Assembly: GCA_916048095.2 (NCBI GenBank)
Contig: OU696577.1
Coordinates: 10,346,907 to 10,410,906 of the forward strand
DNA: 64,000 nt
Origin: Sacculina carcini
Lineage: Eukaryota; Arthropoda; Thecostraca; Sacculinidae
Direction: 5' to 3'
Position numbers and translations under genes: made by a program. Of this stretch, positions 1-10,882 are shown one piece after another. The stretch's first letter is position 1; each line of letters opens with the position of its first letter. The notes under the pieces were generated by a model. It worked only from the letters and a program-made list of their open reading frames with translations, was not told the origin of the DNA and ran no database searches.

Positions 1-156
1 TTTTGTTCATAACTGTTGAAAGCACTACATCCACTGCCGGCATGATCAGAGATTCGCCGATAGTATGAGGCTTCCCTGCTTTTGCAATCAAATTTGCTAT
101 TTTTTAATTATCTCATGCCCCCCGGGGGGACATATGGCCCACGTTGAGAACTACTG
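1..156 (-). mobile_element. hAT transposon end (fragment cut by window start)
   Basis: This stretch is almost identical to 14347-14506, which is the terminal part of a decayed ZBED5-like hAT transposase element. It ends at 156 in a sequence that, read on the minus strand, begins CAGTAGTTCTCAACGTGGGC, the usual style of a hAT terminal repeat. Because the same junction occurs in both copies, the element was inserted before the surrounding protease block was duplicated. The rest of this copy lies outside the window. Confidence 0.7.
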
Positions 157-740
157 GTCTAGGGTGTCAAATGCTTTACTTATATCTGAAAAAGGTCCCA
201 GTGCGTAGTATTTACTTTCTGGATATTGTATTTACCAACTTTCATGTATGTTTGTAAGTGTAAATCAGTATGGTGTGATATCCTATGAGAGAAGCAGTAC
301 AGTCTAAATTCCATGATAACACTATCATAAAATGAGGAGCAACAAACACACATGCATACACATTCAAACACACACATACAAACATACGGCGAGATAACGC
401 ACCCAGCTAGTATGATTGCGGTCAACCCTAAATTTCACCAATGTAAACACTAGGCTTAATCGCCTGCGCTTATTCACCTGTATCATACACGGCCTGTACA
501 TTATCACACATACTCACATATTCATTCTGACACTCACTTATTCATATATGCGGCTGTGGCTCTGTTCACTGACTTATATGGCGAACACGCCGCTAGTTGA
601 TGTGTATAATCATCGCACTTCTGTCAGTAGATGACGAGCGATTGGTCAATCTCAGTGGTTTATGGATGCAAATGAATGACTGTGGATTACTCATGCTTAT
701 ACTAATAATTTTGCCATATTTTTATTTAAGATTATTTATT

Positions 741-783
741 CAGCTTCAAAGTATAAAATGCTGTTGTGTTGAACATATCATCA
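741..783 (+). promoter_or_regulatory. Core promoter of protease A1
   Basis: TATAAAA lies at 752-758 inside a block (CTTCAAAGTATAAAATGC) that is nearly invariant before all seven protease genes. At normal TATA spacing transcription would start near 780-783 (ATCATCA), giving a 5' leader of only about 15 nt before the ATG at 796. The ATG inside ATAAAATGC would then lie upstream of the transcript. If transcription started earlier, that ATG would open a four-codon upstream reading frame. Confidence 0.7.
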
Positions 784-795
784 CATAATAAGAGT

Positions 796-1641
796 ATGGC
801 GTTGTTGGTGGTTACATTGTGTGCTCTTCTGCACGTTGCTCTCGTGACCAGCGCGAGAACGTCCGATGTGGACCATGTTCTTCCCCCTGGCAACAGCACC
901 AGCCAACAGGCTGGCAGTATTATAGGAGGAAGACCTGTGGAGCTGGGCGAATTACCCCACCTCGCCAGTATTCTGACAGTCATAAAAGGACGCACGAAGC
1001 TATGCGCAGGCGCATTGATCGGGGGTTTCAACGTATTGACGGCCGCGCACTGTGTGTACCATCGTACTGGCAACATATCTGTTCAGCTCGGATCTGTTCG
1101 ATTAAGCGGTGGAAGTCCTGATCTTAGATATCAAGTCAAACAAATTAACATACATCCCTACTTCAGACCGGACTCCATGCCATATGACGTGGCTGTGCTC
1201 ACTCTTGATCGACGAGTGAAATACTCCGAAAATGTTTCGCCCGCACTACTTCCTATAGACGATCTGTCACTTCATATAGATCCTGTTGGAAAAGTATTCA
1301 ACATTGCTGGTTTTGGAGCAATGCTTAACGGCCAAATTCCCGATACCGCACACGTGATAAGTCAGCAAACAATTGCCCATGACCGGTGTTCCCAGCGACT
1401 TTCGGCCGGAGAGTACTTGCGAGAAGTCAATTTGTGTGCACAATGTATCCCCAACGATAATTGTGGAGTATTTGGAGGAGATTCAGGTGCTGTTGGTACC
1501 GTACCATTGAGTGAAGGACACACACTTTTTGCGATTGCCAACTATATTTTCGGAGAGCCCGGACCTGAAAATCCTCAAGTCTTTACGAGTGTCCCGGCTG
1601 TTTTGTCGTACATACGGGGTGCCATGGTGGAATCTACGTAG
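796..1641 (+). CDS. Secreted S1-family serine protease, type A copy 1
   Basis: Predicted secreted trypsin-fold protease of 281 residues, intronless. A hydrophobic signal peptide covers about residues 1-20, followed by a propeptide with an N-glycosylation site (NSTS) and a mature N-terminus IIGG at 42. The triad is His85 (TAAHC), Asp131 (YDVAVL) and Ser230 (GDSGA). Unlike trypsin, the residue before IIGG is Ser, not Arg/Lys. The usual GDSGGP is GDSGAV and the usual SWG of the pocket rim reads NYI. The partner Cys of the 191-220 disulfide is absent, while CAQC and NC supply two extra cysteines nearby. I chose the ATG at 796 because the frame upstream has no other ATG. Substrate is unknown. Nearly identical to 15145-15990 (Asn-to-Glu in the loop before the active site). 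No AATAAA follows within 100 bp. Confidence 0.9.
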   Translation: MALLVVTLCALLHVALVTSARTSDVDHVLPPGNSTSQQAGSIIGGRPVELGELPHLASILTVIKGRTKLCAGALIGGFNVLTAAHCVYHRTGNISVQLGSVRLSGGSPDLRYQVKQINIHPYFRPDSMPYDVAVLTLDRRVKYSENVSPALLPIDDLSLHIDPVGKVFNIAGFGAMLNGQIPDTAHVISQQTIAHDRCSQRLSAGEYLREVNLCAQCIPNDNCGVFGGDSGAVGTVPLSEGHTLFAIANYIFGEPGPENPQVFTSVPAVLSYIRGAMVEST

Positions 1642-2110
1642 TGTTTCAGCTACTATAAAACGACACTCAATTTTATTGTTGAACTAAACGCTTCAAGCTT
1701 GCTGCCTCTATATTGTTTTCTCTAATTGATACTCCAAATTTTGTTTATCTAGCTTAAAAATTATTTGCTTCATGCCTTTCTATTGTTTTTGCAATGCGAG
1801 TGACGCTGGTATTTTGAATGAGGTGTGATTTCGGGAAATATAAACATCCTCTTATAAGATATTGTTTCAATTTTCAGCAGAAACTTCCAGTTGTGTATAA
1901 TTGAAGCCAATGTTTTGTAATTATTCAGAGAGCTGCACAGCGTATCGCCGTGTTTGTAACTATGTCAGGGCGGATGCAGTTGATATCGACCTAATATCAA
2001 ATATCACGTTTTCCATCATCGCACATCACCGTTTCTATCACCGCACAACTTTTTACAAATAGACAATATTGTGCTTCTGTAGAGCGGCACTATGTCCATT
2101 CTGGGTTGCT
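1642..2110. repeat. 3' flank of A1, part of the segmental duplication
   Basis: This flank matches 15991-16465 with only scattered differences. Similarity breaks off near 2110/16465, directly after GGTTGCT. No gene is seen in it. Confidence 0.8.
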
Positions 2111-2640
2111 CAAGACAGTCCCGCTAATATTCAGCCGGCATCCGTGCTCAGCTGCACTGCTCAGGAAAACCACTCGTCATCGGCCATTACAACTCCAATA
2201 TGCAACCGAGACAGATGTGTTCGTCGTTTGTGCTTGCGTTCTCAATGTCGTCGGATAGATAGCAGTGGCAACGTGGCGGACGGGCGCCAGGCGGCGTTAC
2301 TCGGTGCTCCGTTGCGACCTGGTGCCACACGCGTGCACTTACACCTCGCCGGTCCTACTCGAACGGCCACTCGCCGGCGCTTGTTTGAGCCGGAGAAAGG
2401 TAGCTTCCTGGTCGACGGACCGCTCAAAGAGTGGATATCCGCATTGAAAGCACGGGAGTCGTGTCTGGCAGGTTTCAACATAGAAGACGAAATACGGGCC
2501 TGTTCTCCAGTATCTACTTAATGCTGACAACTCTGTCACACACGGCTACGTGGTCTGTCACCGTGTTTCCAACAGCTTTCTGGTGGTGGTCGATTTGGAA
2601 TAAATGATATTTCATTGACACCTGTCAACTCAACTCCTCA
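2111..2640 (+). other. GC-rich segment with an unrecognised open frame
   Basis: This segment is absent from the paralogous interval at 16,470. It is much richer in GC than its surroundings. An open frame ends at 2521 (residues ...EWISALKARESC...EIRACSPVST), but there is no convincing ATG at its start. A possible polyadenylation motif (AATAAA) lies near 2600. It could be a captured terminal exon or a fragment of an unknown repeat. I do not recognise the product. Confidence 0.3.
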
Positions 2641-4533
2641 TGTTTTCCTCTTCTATCCGTTAACCTTCATGCAATAAATAGTAGACATAGGCACAGGCAT
2701 ATTGTCTTTTTGTGATTAATATAAATAGAAAGTAATCAATTAGCTTCTCTTGTCGAGTTGAGAGCGACTTCAGAACCATCCTAGTCGGCTTGATCATTCC
2801 AGTTTTCGGCCCCGCGACTTTTCAACCGACTACCAAATTTCGTCAGAACAGCCGCCAATCTCAAGCAGCGACTCAGACTCGAGCGTCAAGACTGTGCACT
2901 CATATGTTGAACCAATCCGCTATTAAATCCTCGAGTGTGAATGCTGACACGACAATGTCGGGTATTACGTGGATTATGCCGCTTGCACGTGCGTACGAGC
3001 CTATGTTTGAAGTGATTGTGATGTTTGTACTGTATTCACATGTATATTTGTTTTCCTTTGATTTCAAGCCTACACTTTGATATGAAAAGTGGCAATACAA
3101 TTCATTTCATTGTTCATGTGATGCAATGTACATGTGAAAATTTGTAAACAATATGAAAATATGTTAAAAGTTCACATATATTTTTAGAAATTATCAATTT
3201 GGTGTTCCTAAAAGCCCGGCTTCTAAACACTCCATCCCATTATAGGTCCGCCATTTTCAATATATACCAATACTTTGATTGAATAGTCAGAAAATGTGGT
3301 AACTTTATATCCGTCTATTTATGTCAATTAAATTGGAAAGTCGATTCTTAAGATGTGTGCCGCGTTATTCATTGTTGTCTTAGTGTGTATTGTGCATGTG
3401 TGTGATTAATTTGTTTTTCTTGGGCTTAATTGAAGTTCAATAAAACCCTACGCTCGCAATTTTTCTATTCGGACTCACTACGAAAAGCAGGAAAAGTGCA
3501 TGCAAGCCAAATAAAGCTTCACTGAGAATATCAATAAAACAATATATAAGGAATGCGGCAAAATGAAAACATTAAATGGAATAATAGCATAGAATACGAT
3601 TCCTCCTGCGGTAGGGATAACAGTACCCACTGCGTGTCGTAAGAGGCGACTAAAATTGGACTCCCTGCTTTTTCCCTCCATCTTTTGCCATATTCAACGA
3701 GGAGCGATAATCTAGCAGGGCTGGCTTCCCAATGTATTTCAGCAACTGTTTCCTGTCCTGTCCTCTCATCGGAAATACAACATTGAACTGGATACATGAT
3801 AACAACTGAAGCACCAGACTTCAGCTTGCATAACACCATTCCCGATCGATTAAATAGACAAAACACGTGTATAAACTTGATAATTATCAGTTGCAGGAGT
3901 TGCAAATACAAAATCAACAACTCCAATAACTGTGTGTCTTCGATGACGCCTTATGATGATGGCTGGAGAAACTGAATCGCCAGAGAATACTCCTCAATTA
4001 GTGCCCGTAGCACAATATGCACACAAATTGAGCTTTCGCAAGTAATGTCTCCCTGGCCGCCGAAAACATCGATCAAGTGCAATTGTTCGTTAACGTGTCT
4101 TCCTTGCATGACCGGGAAAACTGCGATTAATCATTGTACCAAAACCAATATACTCAAAAAACAGCTTCAACAGTATATGGACAAAATCCCGGCTGGTCTG
4201 TGAAAAGAGGAGGTTGAACTGTGCATCATACATGGTCCACACACTCTGACACATATTTTCATTATAACACATACACACATTCATTATTACACACTGGTAC
4301 AACCATTGTGACACATAATTATATATTCATGTGTGCGACCAGACTCAACTCAATGATTGATATCAAGAAAACGCCGCGAGTTGATTTCTTCAAGTAATCC
4401 ATTTCACTGAATGACAAGTGATCGGCTCATCTCAATGATTTCTCTATGTAAATGATAGTGTGCAGATGGTTGATATTAATGATGTATTGACACAATTGAT
4501 TCTTTATTTAAGTTTTTTATTCCAGCTTCAAAG
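2641..4533. other. Protease spacer with the empty site of the Gypsy insertion
   Basis: No gene is seen. From about 3165 onward the sequence is the paralogue of 16,755-17,110 plus 21,037-22,048. Near 3523 the match is continuous (CTTCACTGAGAATAT) where the other copy carries the LTR element, so this is the empty site. The first 500 bases are unmatched in the window. Confidence 0.65.
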
Positions 4534-4540
4534 TATAAAA
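4534..4540 (+). promoter_or_regulatory. TATA box of protease B1
   Basis: TATAAAA, 37 bp before the ATG at 4578, in the shared promoter block. Confidence 0.65.
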
Positions 4541-4577
4541 TGCAGTTGTGTTGAACGTATCATCACATAATAAGAGT

Positions 4578-5414
4578 ATGGCGTTGTTGGTGGTTACATT
4601 GTGTGCTCTTCTGCACGTTGCTCTCCTGCCCAGCGCGAGAACGTCCGATGGGGACCATGTTCTTCCCGCTGGTAACAGCACCAGCCAACAGTCTGGCAGT
4701 ATTATAGGAGGAACTCGTGTGAAAACGGGACAATTTCCCTACCTCGCCAGAATTGAGACAATTAGTCCGAAGGGCATAGGTTATTGCGGAGGCGCATTGA
4801 TCAGGAGATATTACGTATTAACGGCTGCACACTGTGTCTACGCCTACAGATATGTTCAGCTCGGATCTATTGAAAGAATTGCTGGTCGTCCTCAACGGAG
4901 ATATCGGGTCGCACACGTGAATATACATCCTAAACACAGACAAGACGCCTATCCATATGACGTGGCTGTGCTCACTCTTGATCGGCGAGTGAAATACTCC
5001 AGACAAGTTCACCCAGCACGACTACCTACAGACCAGCCAGGACATCGTCCAGATAGTATTGGAACTGTTTTTCAAATTCCTGGGTATGGAGTGATGCGTA
5101 AAGATAGGTTTCCTGCATATGCTCTTAAAACAAGTCAGAAAGTAGTGAGCCATAATCAGTGTTTACGGAGGTCCCCGAAAACTTACAAGCCAGATGTCAA
5201 TTTGTGTGCAAGATGTGCGGAAGGTTCCAATTGCGGAATAGCTCCAGGCGATTCAGGATCTCCAGCCATCATCAGAACCCATCATCGAAGACACACAGTT
5301 ATTGGAGTCGCCAATTACGGATTTATACCTGAGATAGCTAGAGGTCTCCAGGTCTACACTAGAGTTGCGTCTGTTTTGTCGTTCATAAAGGGTGCTATGC
5401 AAGAAATTACGTAG
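4578..5414 (+). CDS. Secreted S1-family serine protease, type B copy 1
   Basis: Predicted secreted protease of 278 residues, intronless. The signal peptide is MALLVVTLCALLHVALLPSA and the mature chain starts IIGG at 42. Catalytic His85, Asp128 and Ser226 are present. The active-site stretch is CARCAEGSNCGIAPGDSGSP, which places Cys seven residues before Ser instead of the trypsin spacing of four. The residue aligned by distance with position 189 is Gly, so a basic-residue preference like trypsin is not expected. The loop after His is short (AYRYVQLG) compared with the sister copies. The canonical AATAAA found after most type B copies is replaced here by AATATA. All three catalytic residues are intact, so it may be an active enzyme. 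Confidence 0.9.
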   Translation: MALLVVTLCALLHVALLPSARTSDGDHVLPAGNSTSQQSGSIIGGTRVKTGQFPYLARIETISPKGIGYCGGALIRRYYVLTAAHCVYAYRYVQLGSIERIAGRPQRRYRVAHVNIHPKHRQDAYPYDVAVLTLDRRVKYSRQVHPARLPTDQPGHRPDSIGTVFQIPGYGVMRKDRFPAYALKTSQKVVSHNQCLRRSPKTYKPDVNLCARCAEGSNCGIAPGDSGSPAIIRTHHRRHTVIGVANYGFIPEIARGLQVYTRVASVLSFIKGAMQEIT

Positions 5415-6840
5415 AGTTTCAGTTTCTGTAATGCATTTAATTCAATGTTGACGTTAAATATAAGACCTCAATGTCGCTGAGCTACTGAAACATTGTGTTA
5501 CTGGTATTTTCAGTAAAATATATCTAGCTCACTGTTTCATGCTGTTGTTTTACTGTGTTTATAATATGCGAACGATACCGCTGTCTTGATAGGTTTTGAC
5601 TATACGACACTTCAGCAAATGGAAAAAATTCTGAGAAACTATTAAGAAATTGCAATAATTCATCATGTGAACTGTATGCTGTGCTGTGTTCAAGGGCGGA
5701 TGAACTATCTGATAGCCAAAGGCCATCAAGCTTGTTCCAGTTTGCAAACGTGTTTTCATTTTTCTATTTGTGCCTACTCCCTGCTCGCTGAGATGTTCCT
5801 GTCGGTTGTGTCTTTTTCGCGCCTGTGTATAAATATGTGCGCTATATTTAATACATGTTGCTGTTGTTGTTGTTGTTGTTGACGTTCCTCAGGTTGTCTG
5901 GCCGAGCAGCCTCGAGCTCCTGAGGAAAGACACGGCACCTAACGGGTTGTTCCACAGGTCCCTGATGGAATTGATTTTGTGTTGTCGTCTGAGTTGTGTG
6001 TGTGCTGTGCAGTGTTCCATGATGTGTGTGATGGTGTGTGGTGCTGAATAGCAATCTGGACTGTGTTGTTGTTGTCCAGACTGTACGTTGTTTCGTTGTT
6101 TCTTTTACATAATGTTCTGATCTGTTCTTTTCGGCAATTATATTTTGAACAATAATTTGAACTTTGGCAACACGATGTAGGTAAATTTGTAGGTAACGAT
6201 GTAACTGAGTTCTTCGCGCGCGAGCGGCAAAAGCTCTGGACGAATACCCAGCGTAAACCAGGAGAAATAGTAAGAGTTAGTATCACGTATACATCGAAAT
6301 GCTGTCACATGCGTCTTCTTTTCCACCCGGGACCCTTTGAATTAAACTATGTCATTCAGAATAATGTGTTCAATAAACAGTGCTGTCGTGCTAGTGTTGA
6401 AGGTACTAATACGATTAGGATGATGTTTCAAGAGTAGATCAGAGGGCGACTGAAGTTGATGATGCAGCAGAATTTCGCAATTAAACTAAATGATGCACCG
6501 GAGATACTATAAGCAGAGTTTTCTGAAAAAGATGCACAAGACGAGTACATAAGGATTACAACGATAAGATTAACCGCAGTCATTGAAAGTTGAGTGGCTC
6601 AAAAGTTCCAGCCGACATACACTCAATTATTCGTATATGGATATAATTATAAAATTATATATGATCATTGTGTGCAAGCCTGACTCAGAACACTGCTTGA
6701 TATCAATGAAAACGCCGCGAGTTGATTTGTTCAATAAACCAAATTTGGATACTCTCAATGATTTATGTATGTAAATGCTTGTATGCAGATGACTGATCTT
6801 TAATGAAATAACGATAGCTTGACACAATGAAATATTAATT
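5415..6840. other. Spacer with a private insertion
   Basis: The outer parts match the spacers after copies B2 and B4. Between about 5690 and 6105 there is an extra segment of roughly 415 bp absent from those spacers. It contains a (TGT)n tract at 5866-5880, such as is often found at the 3' end of non-LTR elements, but no coding remnant that I can name. From 6120 to 6840 the sequence is the paralogue of 10,090-10,835. Confidence 0.5.
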
Positions 6841-6844
6841 AATT

Positions 6845-6925
6845 TATTTATTCGGCTCCAAAGTATAAAATGCAGTTATGTCGAAAGTATCATCACGTAA
6901 TAAGAGGATGGCGGTGTTGCTCAGA
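6845..6925 (+). pseudogene. Promoter and first codons of a lost eighth protease
   Basis: The shared promoter block with TATAAAA at 6864-6870 is followed by an ATG at 6908 and the codons ATG GCG GTG TTG, matching the start of the signal peptide (MALL) with changes. Homology to the proteases stops within about 15 bases. The coding body has been lost or replaced, leaving only the 5' end of a further gene unit. Confidence 0.75.
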
Positions 6926-7129
6926 CGAATCATCAATATGAGAATGAATCGGGTAGAATTGGCGCGACAAGGTGAAACGACAGTGGCGGGTAATGTTTGA
7001 CAGATGCTGGGAGAATGTTAGAGAATAATCGAGAACATCCCCCAGAATACGGATATGGGATGAAAGAGGAAAGTTAACACAGCAAGGGCGATACTGGGAG
7101 GATGAAATAAGTAATATTCGTTTTTTTCA

Positions 7130-7450
7130 GGGTTCAAAAGGAGGTTTCTTTAGGATGCCCAGGGAGCGCGAGATGCGCGAGAGAACTAGAGAAATTAGAC
7201 CAATTTTTGAGATGGAAAATGTAAAGTAAATGTGTATATCGTCTGCAAATATATGAAACGATAGGGGTAATACCCGGGTATGTGACAAAGCGAGGAAATA
7301 TACAGATTAAAAAAAGAGGACCGAGAAGAAAACCTTGAGGGACACCCGAATCGAGTGGAAGTGTGCTCTTCTGGTGGTCGTGTCATTGGGTCAATCATAG
7401 ACAGCCACAAGGTGAACTAGCACTACTGTGAGATGTTCCAGGTAATTACG
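7130..7450 (-). mobile_element. LINE reverse transcriptase fragment
   Basis: Read on the minus strand, this gives a stretch resembling the GxPQGSxLGP...FNLYISSL block of non-LTR reverse transcriptases. After a frame change it gives FADDIHIYF, the catalytic FADD motif, near 7235-7255. The fragment is decayed and isolated, directly after the gene remnant at 6845. The clade cannot be decided from so short a piece. Confidence 0.6.
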
Positions 7451-8593
7451 CTCCGACAGCCAAGCATCGCATTGACAAATATCGCGTTTGATTTCGCGTT
7501 TCTAACACCGGCAATCACCAGAGGTGCATGTGAATGTTTGTGCTAATGCATCAAAATGTATCAAAAGATTAGCTTGGACGAAAATACAGTCAATGTTTAT
7601 ATCGTCAAGAGGTCTGTTTCATCAAGGAAACATGTCACCACTCTTGCTGTCATAAAGACTGGAAATTTTGACAACTATATCCAGTTCCAGCCGGATTCAC
7701 ATTAGATGTCCAGCATGTTTCGTGTCTGACAAATGTCCTTCTAAATAGACTTCATAATCCTGAAAGAGCTGCAGACATGTAGTTTTTCCTTACTTATGAA
7801 TAGCAGACCCCGGTCGCTGAATAATCGCTGCAATGTTGTAAGATTTAGCTTCTGTGTCTGCTTTTTTTGCATGAAGGTTCGTTTATTAAATCTTAAATGC
7901 TTAGGTATAAGCTTTTTTCAAGAAAACCAATGTATTTTCATTTATAAGCTTAATTATACCATATCTGGTCGATTTAAGCGACAATTATGCAAGTATAATA
8001 TATTTTTGAGGCAACAAATACTTGTGTATGCTGCTTTCTTCAGCTCATACTATCTTAAGTAAGACAATTGTGCACGAATTAGTAGTATTAATAACGATAA
8101 TTGAGTATATTTCATGTTCGCCGAGTATATAAAGATGTGTTACAATGGAAGCAATATCCTCCTCTCGCTCACCCAGATGTCGGGCCGTGTTTGTCTAGTA
8201 TTTAGTAGTCCTTGGCAATTACATGAGATCTATAAAAATTCATCGTGCGCGAGCGGCACAAGCTCTGGAGTAATACCGAACGTAAACCAGGAGAATTCGT
8301 AAAATAGTCAGTATAACATATGCATAGAAGTGCTGTCACATGTGTCTTTTTTTCTATTTCTATTTTCTGTTGTAAAATGTGACTTCTTCAATTATTCGTG
8401 TGATCATTGTGTGCAAGTCTGACTCAGCTCACTACTTGATATCAACGAAAACTTCGCGAGTTGATTTATTCAACAAACCTAAGATGGATAATCTGTGATT
8501 TCCATATGCAAATGTTAGTGTGCAGATGACTAATCTTAATGATGTATCGACGCAATTTAATTTTTGTTTCATGTTTTTATTCCAGCTTCAAAG
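7451..8593. other. Spacer upstream of protease B2
   Basis: No gene is seen. From about 8113 to 8600 it is nearly identical to 26,530-27,050, upstream of copy B5. TATAAAA of B2 lies at 8594-8600. Confidence 0.6.
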
Positions 8594-8637
8594 TATAAAA
8601 TGCAGTTGTGTTAACCGTATCATCACATAATAAGAGT

Positions 8638-9480
8638 ATGGCGTTGTTGGTGGTTATATTGTGTGCTCTTCTGCACGTTGCTCTCCTGCCCATCGCGAGA
8701 ACGTCCGATGTGGACCATGTTCTTCCCGCTGGTAACAGCACCAGCCAACAGTCTGGCAGTATTATAGGAGGAACTCGTGTGAAGCCGGGAGAATTTCCCT
8801 ACCTGGCCAGAATTAAGAAAATTAATTCGAAGGGAATAAGTTATTGCGGAGGCGCATTGATCGGGAGATATTATGTGTTGACGGCTGCACACGGTGTGAA
8901 CCCTCGCACTGGCAACATATCTGTTCAGCTCGGATCTATTAAAAAAAGAGGTGGTCGTCCTCAACGAAGATATCGGGTCACACATGTGAGCATACATCCC
9001 AACTACGAACGTTACGCACCTACATATGACGTGGCTGTGCTCACTCTTGATCGGCCAGTGAATTACTCCAGACAAGTTCACCCTGCACGACTACCTACAG
9101 TCGAGCCAGGAATTCGTCCAGATAGTATTGGAACTATTTTTCAAATTCCTGGGTATGGAATTACATCTAATGGCACACTTCCTCTTTATGCTCAAAAGAC
9201 AAGTCAGAAAGTAGTGGCTCATATTCAGTGTTCTGGGAAGTCGAAAGCTTACACTCCAGAGGTTAATTTGTGTGCAAGATGTGCGGAAAGTTCCAATTGC
9301 GGAATGGCTCCAGGCGATTCAGGATCACCAGCCATCATCAGAACACATCACCGAAGACACACAGTTATTGGAGTCGCCAATTACCAATTTGTACCAGGGA
9401 GAGCTAAAGCTCCTCAGATTTACACTAGTGTTGCATCTGTTTTGTCGTTCATAAAGGGTGCTATGCAAACCAGTACGTAG
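8638..9480 (+). CDS. Secreted S1-family serine protease, type B copy 2
   Basis: Predicted secreted protease of 280 residues, intronless, with the same signal peptide and IIGG at 42. The triad is His85, Asp131 and Ser228. The Cys that should follow the catalytic His (TAAHC) is Gly here, so the most conserved S1 disulfide (42-58 in chymotrypsin numbering) cannot form and Cys70 is left unpaired. The active-site stretch is CARCAESSNCGMAPGDSGSP. A polyadenylation signal AATAAA lies at 9523-9528. It may encode a less stable enzyme or be in early decay; the reading frame is intact. Confidence 0.85.
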   Translation: MALLVVILCALLHVALLPIARTSDVDHVLPAGNSTSQQSGSIIGGTRVKPGEFPYLARIKKINSKGISYCGGALIGRYYVLTAAHGVNPRTGNISVQLGSIKKRGGRPQRRYRVTHVSIHPNYERYAPTYDVAVLTLDRPVNYSRQVHPARLPTVEPGIRPDSIGTIFQIPGYGITSNGTLPLYAQKTSQKVVAHIQCSGKSKAYTPEVNLCARCAESSNCGMAPGDSGSPAIIRTHHRRHTVIGVANYQFVPGRAKAPQIYTSVASVLSFIKGAMQTST

Positions 9481-10838
9481 AATTTCAGTTTCTGTAATGC
9501 AGCCAATTTAATGTTAACGTTCAATAAAACACCTCAATGTCGCTGCATTGCTGATACATTGTGTTATTGGTATTTTCAGTAAAATTTATATAGCTCACTG
9601 CTTCACACTTTTGTTTCACTGTGTTTATAATATGCGAAAGACTCTGGTGTTCGAAATAAATTCTGGTTATACGACACTTCAACAAATAATAATAAAACTC
9701 TGATACACTATTAATAAATTGCGATAATTCCTCAATTGAACTGTATGTTGTGTCGTTGTCGAAAATGTATTTTACACAATGTTCATACATATTCTTTTAT
9801 GTCATTATATGTTGAACAATAATTTGAACTGCGGCAACATGATGGAGGTGAAGTTGAAATTTGAAACAGACACTACGTTCCCTGAAGTTCAGTGCCACTG
9901 ATTGAAAAATACAAGATGTGTATATTGAACACAGACATATAATGTACTTGTCGAATTGAAAAAACCAATATGGGCTTCCTGTGATTTTCAATCAGCATTA
10001 CCTCATGTCAGCACTTCCTCACTGTGCGTCGTCCACAAGGTGCGCGTATCTTTCCCGCAGGGATAAACAAAACAGAGACAAAATTTTCCTTTTGCAAGAA
10101 TTGAATTTCCCCAAGGTGGCTGACATATGCAGTTACATACGATCCAAGAAAGTTTATCCTGCGGGAGCGACACAAGCTCTGGCGAATACCGAGAGTAAAC
10201 GAGGAAAGATTGTAAAATATTTAGTATCGCGTATACATCGAAGTACTTTCACATGAGACTTCTTTTCCACCCGGGACCCTTTGAATGAAACTATGTCCGC
10301 CAGAATAATGTGTTCAATAAACAGTGCTGTCGTGCTAGTGTTGAAGGTACTAATACGATGAGGATGATGTTTCAAGAGTAGATCAGCTGGCGACTGAAGT
10401 TGATGATGCAGCAGAATTTTGCATTGAAATTATATGATGAACCGGAGATACTCTAAGCAGGGTTTTCTGAAAAAGATGCACAAAAAGCGGGGTTGAGCAG
10501 GGTTTTCTGAAAAAAATGCCAAAAACTGCATATGTTGGCACACCAATTGTGGATCAAGATGACAACTATAAAAAAACCCAGTAATTGAAAGTCGAGTGTC
10601 TCGAAAATGCGGACGACACACACTCAATTATTCGTGTGGTTATTGTGTGCAAGCCTGACTCAGCACACTGCTTGATATCAATGAAAACGTCGCGAGTTTA
10701 TTTATTCAAGAAACCAAATTTGGCTCATCTCATTGATTTCCATAAGCAAATGATAATGTGCAGATGACTGATATTTCCTAAAATAACGATGTCTTGACAC
10801 AATTGAATTTCAATGAAATTATTTATTCGGCTTCAAAG
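9481..10838. other. Spacer between B2 and B3
   Basis: No gene is seen. The stretch around 9756 (GTGTCGT followed by TGTCGAAAATG) is continuous, whereas the paralogous spacer after B4 has a LINE at that point. From 10,090 it is the paralogue of 6120-6860. Confidence 0.6.
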
Positions 10839-10845
10839 TATAAAA
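10839..10845 (+). promoter_or_regulatory. TATA box of protease B3
   Basis: TATAAAA in the shared promoter block, 37 bp before the ATG at 10883. Confidence 0.65.
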
Positions 10846-10882
10846 TGCAGTTGTGTTGAACGTATCATTACATAATAAGAGT

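Noticed and set aside
766-795. Ten extra N-terminal residues (LNISSHNKS) for the proteases
   Set aside because: The extension begins at TTG, not ATG; the signal peptide starts at the ATG shared by all copies.
732-1076. Minus-strand open frames repeated opposite each protease start
   Set aside because: They recur only because the protease genes recur; codon and amino-acid patterns follow the plus strand.
5848-6286. His/Thr-rich coding frames after B1
   Set aside because: No ATG-started frame with family resemblance; the segment is a private insertion with (TGT)n tract.
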